Notes: generated by a model from the sequence alone, not told the origin. 59,891 nt of DNA from Bacteroidota bacterium (GCA_018267825.1 JAFDXR010000017.1:1-59891); one strand, 5' to 3'. Shown: positions 16,434-26,165, counted from the first letter of the stretch. A program made the numbers and translations.

Positions 16434-17419
16434 TAAAACTGCGCCAATTCAGGTTTGTTATGCAGTATAGCTTCTATCTTAGCCATCACCTCCGGTGTCA
16501 GCAAAGGCACTACATCCAGCGCTTTCAGGTTTTCTTCGAGTTGTTCTACTTTCGATGCTCCTAAGATGGTTGTGCTCACATGTGGATTTTTCAGAGTCCA
16601 GGCAATCGCCAGCAGAGGCATGGTTGTGCGCAGTTCCTGCGCCAGCTTAGTCAGTTTTTTTGTTTTTTCGATTTTTGAGTTATCACCCAGTGCACGCTCT
16701 TTCAGCCAGTCCATGCCTTCAATATGCAGGCGATTATCGGTAGGGACACCATCATTGTATTTTCCGGTCAGCAGACCCGATGCAAGAGGACTCCATATCG
16801 TAGTTCCCAATCCGAAATCACGGAAAAGTAACAGGTAATCCTTTTCAAGTTTGGTACGCTCAAACATATTGTACTGTGGCTGTTCCATCGTTGGACCAAT
16901 CAAATGATGTCTTTCGGCAAACACATGAGCGGCCATAATTTCTTCCACGCTCCATTCGCTGGTTCCCCAGTACAATATTTTGCCTTGTTGCAGCAGGGTG
17001 TTCATGGCCCATACGGTTTCCTCGATGGGTGTATTTTTATCGGGTCTGTGGCAAAAGAATAAATCAATATAATCAACCTGAAGGCGTTTCAGGGCCGCAT
17101 GACAGCCTTCGATAACGTGCTTTCGCGACAACCCCGTTTGATTAGGTTTCTTATCTTCATAGCCAAAGAATACTTTGCTGGAAACCGTATAGGAGCTACG
17201 CGCCCAGTCCTTGTTCTTCAAAATCTTTCCCATCACCGTTTCAGATTTTCCGGCGGCATATATTTCAGCATTATCAAAAAAATTGATCCCTGCATCGTAA
17301 GCAGTGCTCAGTAAACGATCGGCTGTATTATCCTCTATTTGTTTCCCGAAGGTAATCCAGGAACCAAATGATAATGCACTGAGTTGTAATCCTGATTTTC
17401 CTAAACGTCTGTATTCCAT
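16433..17419 (-). CDS. Aldo/keto reductase, Kv-beta/YghZ-like
   Basis: The protein (328 aa) begins MEYRRLGKSGL, the usual N-terminus; an upstream in-frame start is less likely. The catalytic tetrad is complete: D49, Y54, K82 and H124 (FFCHRPD). The sequence resembles the potassium-channel beta subunit and YghZ group of NADPH-dependent carbonyl reductases. It is the first gene of the operon with the CoA-transferase, GNAT and LytM-YkuD genes and has a promoter just upstream. Confidence 0.92.
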   Translation of the reverse strand: MEYRRLGKSGLQLSALSFGSWITFGKQIEDNTADRLLSTAYDAGINFFDNAEIYAAGKSETVMGKILKNKDWARSSYTVSSKVFFGYEDKKPNQTGLSRKHVIEGCHAALKRLQVDYIDLFFCHRPDKNTPIEETVWAMNTLLQQGKILYWGTSEWSVEEIMAAHVFAERHHLIGPTMEQPQYNMFERTKLEKDYLLLFRDFGLGTTIWSPLASGLLTGKYNDGVPTDNRLHIEGMDWLKERALGDNSKIEKTKKLTKLAQELRTTMPLLAIAWTLKNPHVSTTILGASKVEQLEENLKALDVVPLLTPEVMAKIEAILHNKPELAQF

Positions 17420-17443
17420 GATTTGTGTTTTTTTAAGTACACT

Positions 17444-17451
17444 CAAATATA
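17444..17451 (-). promoter_or_regulatory. -7 promoter element of the aldo/keto reductase operon
   Basis: The minus strand reads TATATTTG, a perfect TAnnTTTG, ending 24 nt before the ATG at 17419. No clear -33 element. Confidence 0.5.
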
Positions 17452-17465
17452 CCGGTAAAAGGCCT

Positions 17466-17490
17466 AATAAAAAAGGGAGCCTGAGCCCCC
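17466..17490 (-). terminator. Rho-independent terminator of the 17512 gene
   Basis: On the minus strand GGGGGC (17485-17490) pairs with GCTCCC (17475-17480, one G-T wobble) around TCAG, followed by TTTTTTATT. It lies 21 bp downstream of the stop and just upstream of the next promoter. Confidence 0.75.
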
Positions 17491-17511
17491 TGTATGATGT
17501 TTAACACCTTT

Positions 17512-18567
17512 TTATTCTTTAATGAATTTAGTGGAATAAACCACAAGTCCCTTATACTTTGCAGTAAGAAGATAAACACCTTTTGCAAGGGTTTCGGTAT
17601 GAATGGCTGTTTCACCGGCGGCATTATTATTTTGCGACAATACCAATGAACCGGTTGCATTATATACTTCAATCACATCGGGCGTATTTGAGTATTGAAG
17701 GTGAATAACAGAGCCTGCCGGGTTTGGGTATAAACGCATCATTTCTCTGGAGGCCAGCTCCTGAACTCCGGAAAGTGTAGTGGTGGTTATACAGGCATGC
17801 ATACAACTGCAATAAGTTACTCCCGATGTTATGGTCCCTGAGTTTCCATCCACATGAAATGGCGGATTGCCTGCATCACAAATATCAAAAGCACCACCGC
17901 TTGTGGTCACTGTTCCCGAATTATAAGAGGCGCCGGCAATATTGAAACCACCGCATGATGATCCATAACCCGTAACGGTTGCCGCATTATACCAGTCGTG
18001 GTCCACACCAATCATACACGAAGTAGCAAACGTAGAACCCGTTGAATTATAAAAATTATTGAAAATATACATATAGCCATTATTTGTAAACTGGCTGTTA
18101 TAGCCATGGTATACATCCATATTAATGGTCAGGCTGCCGTTATTTATATAGGTTCCGATGGTATCACCGATATAACTGATGGTTACAGTACCATTGTTGG
18201 TGGTTGAGGCATGATCGGCCGTTGTCATACGAACATGCGTCATTGTGCCCGAATTTATCAGAGCCGAATTATTTCCGGTAATCAGCAGGCTGTCGATTGT
18301 AGCCGTTCCCGAATTATCGAATTTACCACCGCTCATGATAGAAACCTTGCTGGTCTGGATCTTTCCCTGGTTACAAAGTGTGCCACCCGAAACGGCAATA
18401 AGCCCGGTAATGGTCCCGGTTGGCGAAATACAAAGTTTCTGGCCGCTTGAAACCACATAACTACTTGCCGATAATCCGGTTATATTGGTAGTACAGCCAC
18501 TGCACTGGGCATTTGCGGTATAAATACCAAAGCCGAGCATCAATAGGATCGTATAGATTTTCTTCAT
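17512..18567 (-). CDS. T9SS-exported protein, likely beta-helical adhesin or shell protein
   Basis: The 351-aa product has a signal peptide (GFGIYTANAQ) and a Ser/Thr/Gly/Asn-rich body with recurring N-[NS]-G-T motifs spaced about 20 residues apart, which suggests a right-handed beta-helix. It ends in a T9SS type A sorting domain (LYPNPAGS ... IEVYNATGSLVLS ... KGVYLLTAKYKG). No enzymatic motif is visible. It has its own terminator, and a divergent promoter region separates it from the SPFH gene. Confidence 0.85.
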   Translation of the reverse strand: MKKIYTILLMLGFGIYTANAQCSGCTTNITGLSASSYVVSSGQKLCISPTGTITGLIAVSGGTLCNQGKIQTSKVSIMSGGKFDNSGTATIDSLLITGNNSALINSGTMTHVRMTTADHASTTNNGTVTISYIGDTIGTYINNGSLTINMDVYHGYNSQFTNNGYMYIFNNFYNSTGSTFATSCMIGVDHDWYNAATVTGYGSSCGGFNIAGASYNSGTVTTSGGAFDICDAGNPPFHVDGNSGTITSGVTYCSCMHACITTTTLSGVQELASREMMRLYPNPAGSVIHLQYSNTPDVIEVYNATGSLVLSQNNNAAGETAIHTETLAKGVYLLTAKYKGLVVYSTKFIKE

Positions 18568-18592
18568 TTTCTTTTTTTAAAGGAGTTATAAG

Positions 18593-18600
18593 CAAATGTA
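18593..18600 (-). promoter_or_regulatory. -7 promoter element of the 17512 gene
   Basis: The minus strand reads TACATTTG, a perfect TAnnTTTG, ending 25 nt before the ATG at 18567. Confidence 0.5.
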
Positions 18601-18655
18601 GTAAAAAGCCTTTTCAGAAATCATGATTTAAATCCAGCTTTTCCAAAGCGTTTTA

Positions 18656-18663
18656 TATATTTA
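18656..18663 (+). promoter_or_regulatory. -7-like element of the SPFH gene
   Basis: TATATTTA (last base off consensus) ends 20 nt before the ATG at 18684. It lies 56 bp from the divergent promoter of the 17512 gene. Confidence 0.35.
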
Positions 18664-18683
18664 CACAAACAAAATTTTATAAC

Positions 18684-19616
18684 ATGGGAAATGTATTTAT
18701 TGTGATTATCGGAGTGCTGGCACTCCTGATTATTCTTTTATCGTTCGTGACCGTTCAACAGGGTACTGTGGCTGTGATTACCGTATTTGGAAAATACAGC
18801 CGTCTCATGCTACCGGGGCTGAACATGAAAATTCCTTTTATTGAAAAAATGCATAAAAAAATTTCGATCCAGAATCGCAGTGCTGAGCTTGGATTCCAGG
18901 CTGTTACCATCGACCAGGCCAATGTCAATTTCACGGCCATGCTCCTGTATTCTGTATTGAATAACGGTGAGGAAACCATCAAAAATGTGGCTTTTAAATT
19001 TGTGGACGACCGCAACTTTATGCAGGCACTGGTGCGTTCGATCGAAGGATCGGTCCGTGCTTTTGTGGCTACCAAAAAACAATCGGAAGTATTGTCGCTT
19101 CGTCATGAGATTGTGGAAGCCGTAAAACATCAGCTTGACCAGACACTTGAAGAATGGGGTTATCACCTGATCGACCTTCAGCTCAATGACATAACCTTCG
19201 ATGAAGAAGTGATGCGTTCCATGGCCAAGGTTGTAGCCAGTAATAACCTGAAAGCTGCCGCTGAAAATGAAGGCCAGGCTTTGTTGATCACCAAAACCAA
19301 AGCTGCAGAAGCTGAAGGGAATGCCATTAAAATATCGGCCAATGCCGAACGCGAAGCTGCCCAACTGAGGGGCCAGGGTATTGCCCTTTTCCGCGAAGAA
19401 GTGGCCAAAGGTATGACCACTGCGGCCAAACAAATGCAGGATGCCAACTTGGATGCATCTCTGATTTTATTCAGCATGTGGACCGAAGCTGTGAAAAATT
19501 TTGCCGAACAGGGCAAAGGCAATGTTATTTTCCTGGATGGCAGCGTAGATGGAATGGAAAAAACCATGCGCCAGATGATGGCCATTAACCAGATCGATAC
19601 CGGGGTGAAAAAATAA
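18684..19616 (+). CDS. SPFH (band 7/stomatin-like) membrane protein
   Basis: One N-terminal transmembrane helix (residues 4-24) is followed by the SPFH domain (about 25-190; VQQGTVAVITVFGKYSRLM and LPGLNMKIPFIEKMHKKI) and an Ala/Glu-rich coiled coil (about 190-240). Such proteins form large cage-like oligomers that organise membrane microdomains or regulate proteases. At 310 aa it is normal. It is monocistronic with no NfeD-like partner nearby. Confidence 0.93.
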   Translation: MGNVFIVIIGVLALLIILLSFVTVQQGTVAVITVFGKYSRLMLPGLNMKIPFIEKMHKKISIQNRSAELGFQAVTIDQANVNFTAMLLYSVLNNGEETIKNVAFKFVDDRNFMQALVRSIEGSVRAFVATKKQSEVLSLRHEIVEAVKHQLDQTLEEWGYHLIDLQLNDITFDEEVMRSMAKVVASNNLKAAAENEGQALLITKTKAAEAEGNAIKISANAEREAAQLRGQGIALFREEVAKGMTTAAKQMQDANLDASLILFSMWTEAVKNFAEQGKGNVIFLDGSVDGMEKTMRQMMAINQIDTGVKK

Positions 19617-19727
19617 ACCGTCCCCTATCATTTCCTGATCTTTTTAGCGCTGCGCGATTTGCGGCAGTGGGTCGCATGCTAGGCCCCATGGCCGATGCGC
19701 TTAGTTTCCGTTATTTTTTAGAGCTGC

Positions 19728-19758
19728 TTGATTTTTAACAAGTTATTTTGTATTTTTA
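19728..19758 (+). promoter_or_regulatory. Promoter of the M43 metalloprotease gene
   Basis: TTG (19728-19730) is followed after 20 bp by TATTTTTA (19751-19758), fitting the -33/-7 arrangement with one mismatch. It gives a leader of about 63 nt. Confidence 0.45.
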
Positions 19759-19826
19759 TCTAATGCCCTAAAAAGCAGACACAAAAAATAACTAAAACAA
19801 ACACACAAAAGCCAAAAAGCAGCACA

Positions 19827-21989
19827 ATGAAAAAACAATTACTTCTTCTGGCAGGTCTCGCCATGTATGGCGCCGGAACTCTCACGGCCCAGAACAACCA
19901 GAACATTATTCCATGCTGGACTACCGAAGCACAGCAAGATGCGTTTAAAGCAGATCCTGCTTTGAAACAAAAATTTGAGCTCGAACAATCCATGTTTGAA
20001 CTCGAGTATCAAAAAAATGTACAGAAGCTGGCAGATGATGCCAATAAAAAAGTAGCTACGCCTGTATACACCGTCCCAGTAGTGTTTCACATTCTGCACC
20101 AATACGGCGCTGAAAACATCAGTGACCAGACCTGTATCGATGCTTTGGCACAGGTAAACAAGGATTATCGTAAACTGGGATCTGATATTTCAAGCATTAA
20201 TTCCAATTTCTCATCACTTTATGTAGATGCCGAAATTCAGTTTATGCTGGCGCACAAAGATCCGAGCGGTAACTGTACCACAGGGATTATTCACCACTAT
20301 GATGCCAATACAAACTGGAACCAGGGCACTGCTATGTCGAACTGCTCGGCTCAGCACCAGTGGACCTGGGATCACACCAAATACCTCAACATTTATATTG
20401 TAAAACAAATCATTCCTCAGGGCTCTAGCTCAGGTGGCGGAATCATTGTAGGTTATACATACAATCCGGGTGGTGCTTTTTGTACCAATGCCGATGTTAT
20501 CGTATATAACTATCAGTTCCTGACCGGCCTCCAGGCCCGTTCTTTATCACATGAAATTGGTCACTGGTTTAACCTGATCCACACATTCGGTAATACAAAC
20601 AATCCGGGTGTAAGCTGCGGCAGCAGCTCAGGTGGTGATGGCGTGAGCGATACACCCGATACCAAAGGTTATTTCTCTACCTGCCCGGGCAATAACGCCG
20701 GACCTTTCACCGGCTGTGCCACTGTAGAGAACATTGAAAACTTCATGGATTATTCATCTTGCCCGCGTATGTTTACACAGGGCCAGGTTACACGTATGCG
20801 TACAGCTATTACATCCAGCAACCAATCGCGTAATAACCTCTGGACAACCACCAACCTCACTACAAATACCGACGTATATGGCACCGGTGTTTGCGCTCCG
20901 ATTGCTGATTTCAATGCCAATAAACTTAAAATCTGCGCCGGCCAGGCAGTAAACTTCAGCGACGAATCATCGAACGGTACTGTTGCAAGCTGGTCATGGA
21001 CCTTCCAGGGTGGAACACCTGCAACCTCTACATCGTCTGTGCCAACAGTAACATATACCACGCCGGGTACATACTCCGTGAGTATGACAGCCACTAACCC
21101 ACAGGGTAATAACACCAAAACCAAAACTTCCTACATTACTGTTGTAAACGGTACAGCTACTCAAACCTCTCCGTATACCCAAAATTTCGAAGCAGGTTTA
21201 CCTGGCGACTGGACTGTTGTTAATGGCAACTCAGGCTCTGTAACATGGGCCCAGGCAAGTGTTGGCGCAAACGGTACTTCAAAAAGTATGTATATAAACA
21301 GTGCTGCCGGTGATCCTGCGGGCCATATCGACATTCTTGAATCTCCGATCTTTGATTTCAAATATGTAACCAGCCTGAACTTCTCTTACTACTATGCTTA
21401 TGCCCGTAAGAGTTCCACTCAGAATGACACGTTCAAAGTGCAATACTCCCTCGATTGCGGAGGTACATGGTTAAGCGTATTGGGTGGAGCCGATCCTATT
21501 GCCACCATGGCAAGCAACACAGGTGGAACAACTTCAACGGCTTTCACTCCGACGTCCACTCAATGGAAACAAAAATCGGTAAACAGCTCTTTGTTATCAG
21601 CACTTACCGGTAAATCAAACGTGAAAATCCGTTTCTGGTTCCGCAATGATGTATCGACTGCCAATGCCAATAACATTTACATCGACGAAATCAATCTGAG
21701 CGGTACCGTAGGCATCAACGAACTGGAAAGCAGCATCGGGCTGAATATTTTCCCGAACCCAACCAGCTCCTCTGCAACCATCGAATTTACTTTACCAAAC
21801 ACAGCAAACACTGCGAAGGTATATGTAACCGATATGCTGGGACGCACACTGGAGTCTCAGACTATTTTGCCTGAAACAAGCAGCGTAAGCTACACTGTAA
21901 ACAAAGCTGATGTGTTAAGCAAAGGGGTTTACCTGATAAACATCGAAATCGATGGTAAACGCATCACTAAAAAACTGATTATCGAATAA
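19827..21989 (+). CDS. T9SS-exported M43 (cytophagalysin-type) zinc metalloprotease with PKD domain
   Basis: The 720-aa protein has a signal peptide (to about residue 22), an M43 domain (about 80-340) with zinc ligands H242, H246 and H252 and catalytic E243 (HEIGHWFNLIH), a PKD domain (about 362-440), a jelly-roll/concanavalin-like domain (about 450-625) and a T9SS sorting domain (about 640-720; IFPNPTS, VYVTDMLGRTLE, KGVYLINIEI). The usual Gly of the extended metzincin motif is Asn, a change common in this family. It is probably a secreted nutritional or matrix protease. It is monocistronic with its own terminator. Confidence 0.95.
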   Translation: MKKQLLLLAGLAMYGAGTLTAQNNQNIIPCWTTEAQQDAFKADPALKQKFELEQSMFELEYQKNVQKLADDANKKVATPVYTVPVVFHILHQYGAENISDQTCIDALAQVNKDYRKLGSDISSINSNFSSLYVDAEIQFMLAHKDPSGNCTTGIIHHYDANTNWNQGTAMSNCSAQHQWTWDHTKYLNIYIVKQIIPQGSSSGGGIIVGYTYNPGGAFCTNADVIVYNYQFLTGLQARSLSHEIGHWFNLIHTFGNTNNPGVSCGSSSGGDGVSDTPDTKGYFSTCPGNNAGPFTGCATVENIENFMDYSSCPRMFTQGQVTRMRTAITSSNQSRNNLWTTTNLTTNTDVYGTGVCAPIADFNANKLKICAGQAVNFSDESSNGTVASWSWTFQGGTPATSTSSVPTVTYTTPGTYSVSMTATNPQGNNTKTKTSYITVVNGTATQTSPYTQNFEAGLPGDWTVVNGNSGSVTWAQASVGANGTSKSMYINSAAGDPAGHIDILESPIFDFKYVTSLNFSYYYAYARKSSTQNDTFKVQYSLDCGGTWLSVLGGADPIATMASNTGGTTSTAFTPTSTQWKQKSVNSSLLSALTGKSNVKIRFWFRNDVSTANANNIYIDEINLSGTVGINELESSIGLNIFPNPTSSSATIEFTLPNTANTAKVYVTDMLGRTLESQTILPETSSVSYTVNKADVLSKGVYLINIEIDGKRITKKLIIE

Positions 21990-22010
21990 TCTCATTCGTC
22001 AGAAAATATA

Positions 22011-22037
22011 AAGCCCCGGCATGTGTCGGGGCTTTTT
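22011..22037 (+). terminator. Rho-independent terminator of the M43 gene
   Basis: AAGCCCCG (22011-22018) pairs with CGGGGCTT (22027-22034), with two further pairs closing a 4-nt loop, followed by a T run. The next gene's -7 element is only 16 bp downstream. Confidence 0.88.
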
Positions 22038-22053
22038 GTTTATAGAAATGCCT

Positions 22054-22061
22054 TACCTTTA
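22054..22061 (+). promoter_or_regulatory. -7-like element of the 22066 gene, predicted leaderless
   Basis: TACCTTTA has one mismatch to TAnnTTTG and ends 4 nt before the ATG at 22066. A TTTG (22035-22038) inside the terminator T tract is 15 bp upstream, slightly short for a -33 element. Confidence 0.4.
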
Positions 22062-22065
22062 TTCT

Positions 22066-22497
22066 ATGTTAGTGAAGGAACTTCCCGGCAAAAAAATAAC
22101 CCGTATATACTCTGTACTTGAATTGGAACCGGGAGGCCTCGACAGGGCAGAATGTTTTATTGAACTGGAAAACAATATTGTGATCGATATTCCATATGAT
22201 CTCGACGATGACTTATGGATCAAAGAACTCCCCGTTTCAGGTGATGGATTCGAGGAGCATGAAACATCTGTATTCTCGGATCAGCGCATCACAGATATTA
22301 TAAGCTACTATGACGGCAGCACCGACAAAGTCCTGCTTCTGCTTGAAAACGGAGTTCTTATTTCGGAACAGCAGATAGCCCCTAATGGCACAGCCCTCGC
22401 TGGTTTGACAGTATTTAATAATGTGGCAGAAATGGAAGACCGGTATGGCAGTAACTATGTGACATTAAATTCGAACACTCCCCGATCTGAATCATGA
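22066..22497 (+). CDS. Conserved-looking hypothetical cytosolic protein
   Basis: I place the start at the ATG at 22066, just after a promoter element; upstream in-frame codons run into the terminator of the previous gene. The 143-aa acidic product (MLVKELPGKKITRIYSVLEL) has alternating beta-strands and no signal peptide or membrane helix. I do not recognise a family. It overlaps the next gene by 4 nt (ATGA), so the three genes 22066, 22494 and 22800 form an operon. Confidence 0.7.
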   Translation: MLVKELPGKKITRIYSVLELEPGGLDRAECFIELENNIVIDIPYDLDDDLWIKELPVSGDGFEEHETSVFSDQRITDIISYYDGSTDKVLLLLENGVLISEQQIAPNGTALAGLTVFNNVAEMEDRYGSNYVTLNSNTPRSES

Positions 22498-22793
22498 CAC
22501 ACCGGCAGCGCGCATTTCTCAACGTACTTTATCTCCTGCTGGGTTTGTGGATCTGGACACTGCTCTTTGTAGCGCAGTACAAGCCCTACGACGACAACCT
22601 GGCCTATGCCTTTTCCGCATTCGGACTGTCGGTGCTTGTATTTATTATTATTGCTGTCCTGGCGATGTTCCGTAAATTTTCGATCAGCGACAATTATCAT
22701 GTCACGCTGATTTTTATACTGACCTGTTCACCTGTAACCATTGGGCTTGTCATCATGAATTACGGCAGCCTGTTTGGCAAGGGTTTAGATTAA
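22494..22793 (+). CDS. Small three-helix membrane protein
   Basis: The 99-aa protein has three predicted transmembrane helices (about 8-28, 38-58, 68-90) and a charged first loop. It overlaps the preceding gene by 4 nt and is followed 6 nt later by a putative metallopeptidase. No family recognised. Confidence 0.75.
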   Translation: MTHRQRAFLNVLYLLLGLWIWTLLFVAQYKPYDDNLAYAFSAFGLSVLVFIIIAVLAMFRKFSISDNYHVTLIFILTCSPVTIGLVIMNYGSLFGKGLD

Positions 22794-22799
22794 AACAAC

Positions 22800-23600
22800 A
22801 TGATTTCCCGGATCAGAAAAAACATCCTGCTCTTCATTCTTATTCCTGCCTGGGGATTTGCAAGCTCATTGAACGATGCGATACAGTCTTTTGAAAAAGA
22901 TTTCAGCGTCTCCATTATTTACAATCAGAAAATAGAGGACTCCTGGAATAATGTATTTTATGAATACTGTACGGATACCACTGAAACTGTGCAGTACATT
23001 ACGCTGTTGCATGAACAGTACCTGAAATACCCGGCCGGCTATTTTCAAAAGGTGGGATTGAATACGATTATACTTGGCAAAAACCTGCGCTATGGTAGCC
23101 AGAACAGGGCGGCAGTTCCTGATCCCTATAAGCAACACCTGTTTTTTTCGGTCGACGGTTCTTATGGAAACAATACCCACGATTACCTTGTGTACGTTAT
23201 GCATCACGAGCTTCATCATTGCACCGAGTATGCCATCTGGAAAAACATGTATTATCGCTGGAAACCTTGGCAAAAGGCAAATCCTTGCTTCTTCAGGTAT
23301 GGCAAGGGCGGTGCTACAGCCTATGAACACCTGGATGTAAACTGGGGAGGGATGACACATCCCCGGAAAGGATTCATAAATCTATATGCCACCACCGGCC
23401 AGGAAGAAGATCGTTGTGAAATAATGGCCGTACTCCTCAATGAGCAGCAGCTTTCGGAATTAACCCGGCTCGCAGCACGCGACAAAAAGTTAAGAAAAAA
23501 ACTCAGGCTTCTCACCGGCCTTTTAAATGACTTCACCGGAAACACCGACAACTACTGGACCCGCACCTGGCTGCAGGTAAACACAAAAAAGGTCGGATAA
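22800..23600 (+). CDS. Secreted putative zinc metallopeptidase (HExxH)
   Basis: The 266-aa product has a signal peptide (to about residue 23). An HELHH motif at 136-140 supplies two zinc-ligand histidines and the catalytic Glu; an acidic EEDRCE segment near 207-212 could give the third ligand, as in gluzincin-like proteins. The rest does not match a family I can name. It has no T9SS sorting domain and probably stays in the periplasm. It is last in a three-gene operon, and its stop lies within a terminator stem. Confidence 0.75.
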   Translation: MISRIRKNILLFILIPAWGFASSLNDAIQSFEKDFSVSIIYNQKIEDSWNNVFYEYCTDTTETVQYITLLHEQYLKYPAGYFQKVGLNTIILGKNLRYGSQNRAAVPDPYKQHLFFSVDGSYGNNTHDYLVYVMHHELHHCTEYAIWKNMYYRWKPWQKANPCFFRYGKGGATAYEHLDVNWGGMTHPRKGFINLYATTGQEEDRCEIMAVLLNEQQLSELTRLAARDKKLRKKLRLLTGLLNDFTGNTDNYWTRTWLQVNTKKVG

Positions 23601-23611
23601 ACCGGCCTTTT
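23587..23611. terminator. Bidirectional terminator between convergent genes
   Basis: AAAAGGTCGG (23587-23596) pairs with CCGGCCTTTT (23602-23611, one wobble) around ATAAA. T runs lie on both sides, so it can stop transcription of both the 22066 operon and the M1 peptidase gene. It overlaps the last codons of the 22800 gene. Confidence 0.85.
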
Positions 23612-23617
23612 GTTTCT

Positions 23618-25618
23618 TTAGTCTTTTACAATCTTCACGCTCCTGATCAATGCACCCGACAGATCGCTGATCTGCACTATATAAGTACCATGTGCCAGCT
23701 GACTGATGTCGCCTTTCCATTGCCCTTCCAATGCATCTTTCAATACACTGCTCCCATGCATATCGAATATTTCCACATTCGCTTTTGCAGCGGTTTTGTA
23801 TAAATTAATATTCAATACATCTGATGTTGGGTTAGGGCCCACAAATACCAGTGGCTCCTGTGCGGCAATCTCATCAACCCCTACAAGATTGGCATCTTTC
23901 ACCGGTCCGATGGCTTTATTGATGATCCAGTTCTTAGGATCTACAGCAATCGCGGTAACTGTGCCGGTAAGGTTGTAGAAATAATTCTCGGTAACCTGGC
24001 CATGCATTACCCGGATAACCGTATCGGCTAAGCCGGTTCGTGTAATCTTATATTCCAGTGGTGTTATAAACAAAGGCACCGAAGAAGGCATGGAGGTGGT
24101 TTGTGTCGACTGAAGGTAAAAGTTACTTCCAACCTGATTCCATTTCACATTAAAGGTTGGATAACCTTCGCCATAATACCATTGGTTAAAGAACTGCGTA
24201 AAGTTCTGACCGCTGTTGGCGTTGAAATAACTGATAAAATCCTGCACGCTGGCCACATTGAAACTGTGCGCTACCTGGAATCCGCGGCATAACTGAAAGA
24301 AAAGAGAATCATTGTTTATCGCAAAACGCAAACTGTGGATGATAGCACCGCCCTTGTCGTAAGTAAGGCGGCTATCGAAAATAATATTTGAGTTCATTGT
24401 ATCGCTGTTGGTGAAATAACAGCTTCCGCCGGCCTGGCTCATAATATTGGTGTGTGCCTGCAGCATATTGTTATCGGCAGTGGCCTGTGATGTAATGTAC
24501 TGGTTGGAAATATATTCATTGTATGATGCCCAGCCTTCGTTAATCCATATATCTTTCCAGGCCTTGCAGGTTACATGATCGCCCCACCATTGGTGAGCCA
24601 GCTCGTGTGCATCTATCGTGAAATCGAAACCATATTGGGTTGTCATGGTCTGGTGCTCCATACCCCCACCGAATGGTGCCATGCAATGCCCGTATTTTTC
24701 TTTATAAAACGGATACATTCCATAGAGCTTGCAATATAATTCGAGGGTTGGTTTGATCTGATCGAGCTGTGGTCGCTGATTCGTGATCCAGCTTGAATTA
24801 TTGATAGCACCGGTATAAATAAAATTCTGGATCAGGATAGAATCGCCCGGTAAATACAAAGGTTTGGCGTACAGGTTGTATGGTTTATATTTTGCAATAG
24901 AAACCGAGATCAGGTAATAATCGATCGGATAGCGGCTTTTCCATTCAAAACGTTTTTTATCCCCAATGGTTACCACATTTTTAAGTAATCCGTTTGACCC
25001 TACCATATTCGCCGAATCGGTTGTTACAAAAACCCATGAGGAATCGATTTTATCTTTCAGATCCTGCTTGCACGGAAACCACTCATAGGCCACAAAGCTT
25101 TCGCTCAGACTCCAGGTTACACTGTTTCCCCAGGAAGGAGAGGTGCCCGTACTGAACCCGTTTCCGATGGCGGAAGCTCCGCTGTTTGGACATGAACCAT
25201 TGTAATAAACAGTGGCATCAACCATTTGATTTTGCATGAGGGTTGTACCAACACTGGTTTTCACGAGACTGTCCTGGCGCACAAAATTGCGGCGTACACC
25301 GTTGATATAGACCGAATCGACTGTGTGATTGGTGTGAAGCACACACACAAAAGTATCCATGGTTGGGGCTACCACTTTAGCCAGGCAGCGTACATTGCCA
25401 CTGATGGTAACACTGTTATTTTCGGCATTCAGGTTCAGGTGGTAAAACTTAACATCATAGTCATTCTCCGGAGGATTGACCGATGTGGTTTTCTTATTCG
25501 ATTTGCTGTAGTTTACATGTTTGGTGTGGGCCTTCGCCTTTGCAACAGAACAGGGATGTTGTGCATACATGCCGATGGTAGTGAGCATCAGCATGGAAAG
25601 TAAGTAGCGTATATTCAT
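23618..25618 (-). CDS. T9SS-exported M1 family aminopeptidase
   Basis: The 666-aa protein has a signal peptide (to about residue 20), an M1 N-terminal beta domain, a gluzincin catalytic domain with GGGMEH (317-322), HELAH (338-342) and zinc ligand E361, and a C-terminal T9SS sorting domain (about 595-666; [31 protein letters not shown]). M1 enzymes remove N-terminal residues from peptides. Export by T9SS suggests digestion of peptides outside the cell, complementing the M43 protease encoded 4 kb away. Confidence 0.95.
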   Translation of the reverse strand: MNIRYLLSMLMLTTIGMYAQHPCSVAKAKAHTKHVNYSKSNKKTTSVNPPENDYDVKFYHLNLNAENNSVTISGNVRCLAKVVAPTMDTFVCVLHTNHTVDSVYINGVRRNFVRQDSLVKTSVGTTLMQNQMVDATVYYNGSCPNSGASAIGNGFSTGTSPSWGNSVTWSLSESFVAYEWFPCKQDLKDKIDSSWVFVTTDSANMVGSNGLLKNVVTIGDKKRFEWKSRYPIDYYLISVSIAKYKPYNLYAKPLYLPGDSILIQNFIYTGAINNSSWITNQRPQLDQIKPTLELYCKLYGMYPFYKEKYGHCMAPFGGGMEHQTMTTQYGFDFTIDAHELAHQWWGDHVTCKAWKDIWINEGWASYNEYISNQYITSQATADNNMLQAHTNIMSQAGGSCYFTNSDTMNSNIIFDSRLTYDKGGAIIHSLRFAINNDSLFFQLCRGFQVAHSFNVASVQDFISYFNANSGQNFTQFFNQWYYGEGYPTFNVKWNQVGSNFYLQSTQTTSMPSSVPLFITPLEYKITRTGLADTVIRVMHGQVTENYFYNLTGTVTAIAVDPKNWIINKAIGPVKDANLVGVDEIAAQEPLVFVGPNPTSDVLNINLYKTAAKANVEIFDMHGSSVLKDALEGQWKGDISQLAHGTYIVQISDLSGALIRSVKIVKD

Positions 25619-25710
25619 GGTTTCTATTTTGTTAGAAAGCTAATGGATTAAATTGTTAAAAGCAAACCATCCGACCGCTAAAAGCTGCCATTTAACCTAT
25701 CGCTTCATCC

Positions 25711-25741
25711 TTTGCACAAATTCTGAAGTTTGGTATCTTTA
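25711..25741 (+). promoter_or_regulatory. Full -33/-7 promoter of the 25746 gene, predicted leaderless
   Basis: TTTG (25711-25714) is followed after 19 bp by TATCTTTA (25734-25741). The -7 element ends 4 nt before the ATG, so the transcript should start at or within a base or two of the start codon. Confidence 0.6.
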
Positions 25742-25745
25742 CCCC

Positions 25746-26162
25746 ATGCGCTATTCTATTATATTGTTTTGTTTGCTTTTCACGTTCGGAAAACACTCAT
25801 TGGCCCAAACCGACACCCTGCAGAGCATACAGGTATATGCCCTGTTCAGCGACAGCCAGAAAGCCGAATGGACAAGCTTTACCAACAACTGGCAGTATTA
25901 TGAATACCCGAAATTTCTGCAAAAAGCACAGGTCAAAAAACTGAGCTGCTCCAAATGCGAGGGTATGTATGCCGACATTTATATGGAAGTAGACGAAACC
26001 GGAAAAATAATAAAAGCTGTTTTCCTGAAAGGCAGTTTCTGCGGCAGCCAGATGCCCGCTATTTACAAACGTGATTTTGAAAACTCCGTTTTAAAAACAT
26101 CATTTCAATACATTAAAAAACAGACTTTCATTGCCCGCTTTGGCAATGTTCTTAAATGCTAG
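25746..26162 (+). CDS. Small secreted protein of unknown function
   Basis: The ATG at 25746 follows the promoter and begins a signal peptide (MRYSIILFCLLFTFGKHSLAQ); a longer in-frame reading upstream would cover the promoter. The 138-aa product has a C-S-K-C-E motif and two more cysteines near the C-terminus, and could form a disulfide-linked periplasmic domain. I do not recognise it. It is 3 nt upstream of the bestrophin gene and likely co-transcribed. Confidence 0.75.
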   Translation: MRYSIILFCLLFTFGKHSLAQTDTLQSIQVYALFSDSQKAEWTSFTNNWQYYEYPKFLQKAQVKKLSCSKCEGMYADIYMEVDETGKIIKAVFLKGSFCGSQMPAIYKRDFENSVLKTSFQYIKKQTFIARFGNVLKC

Positions 26163-26165
26163 CCT

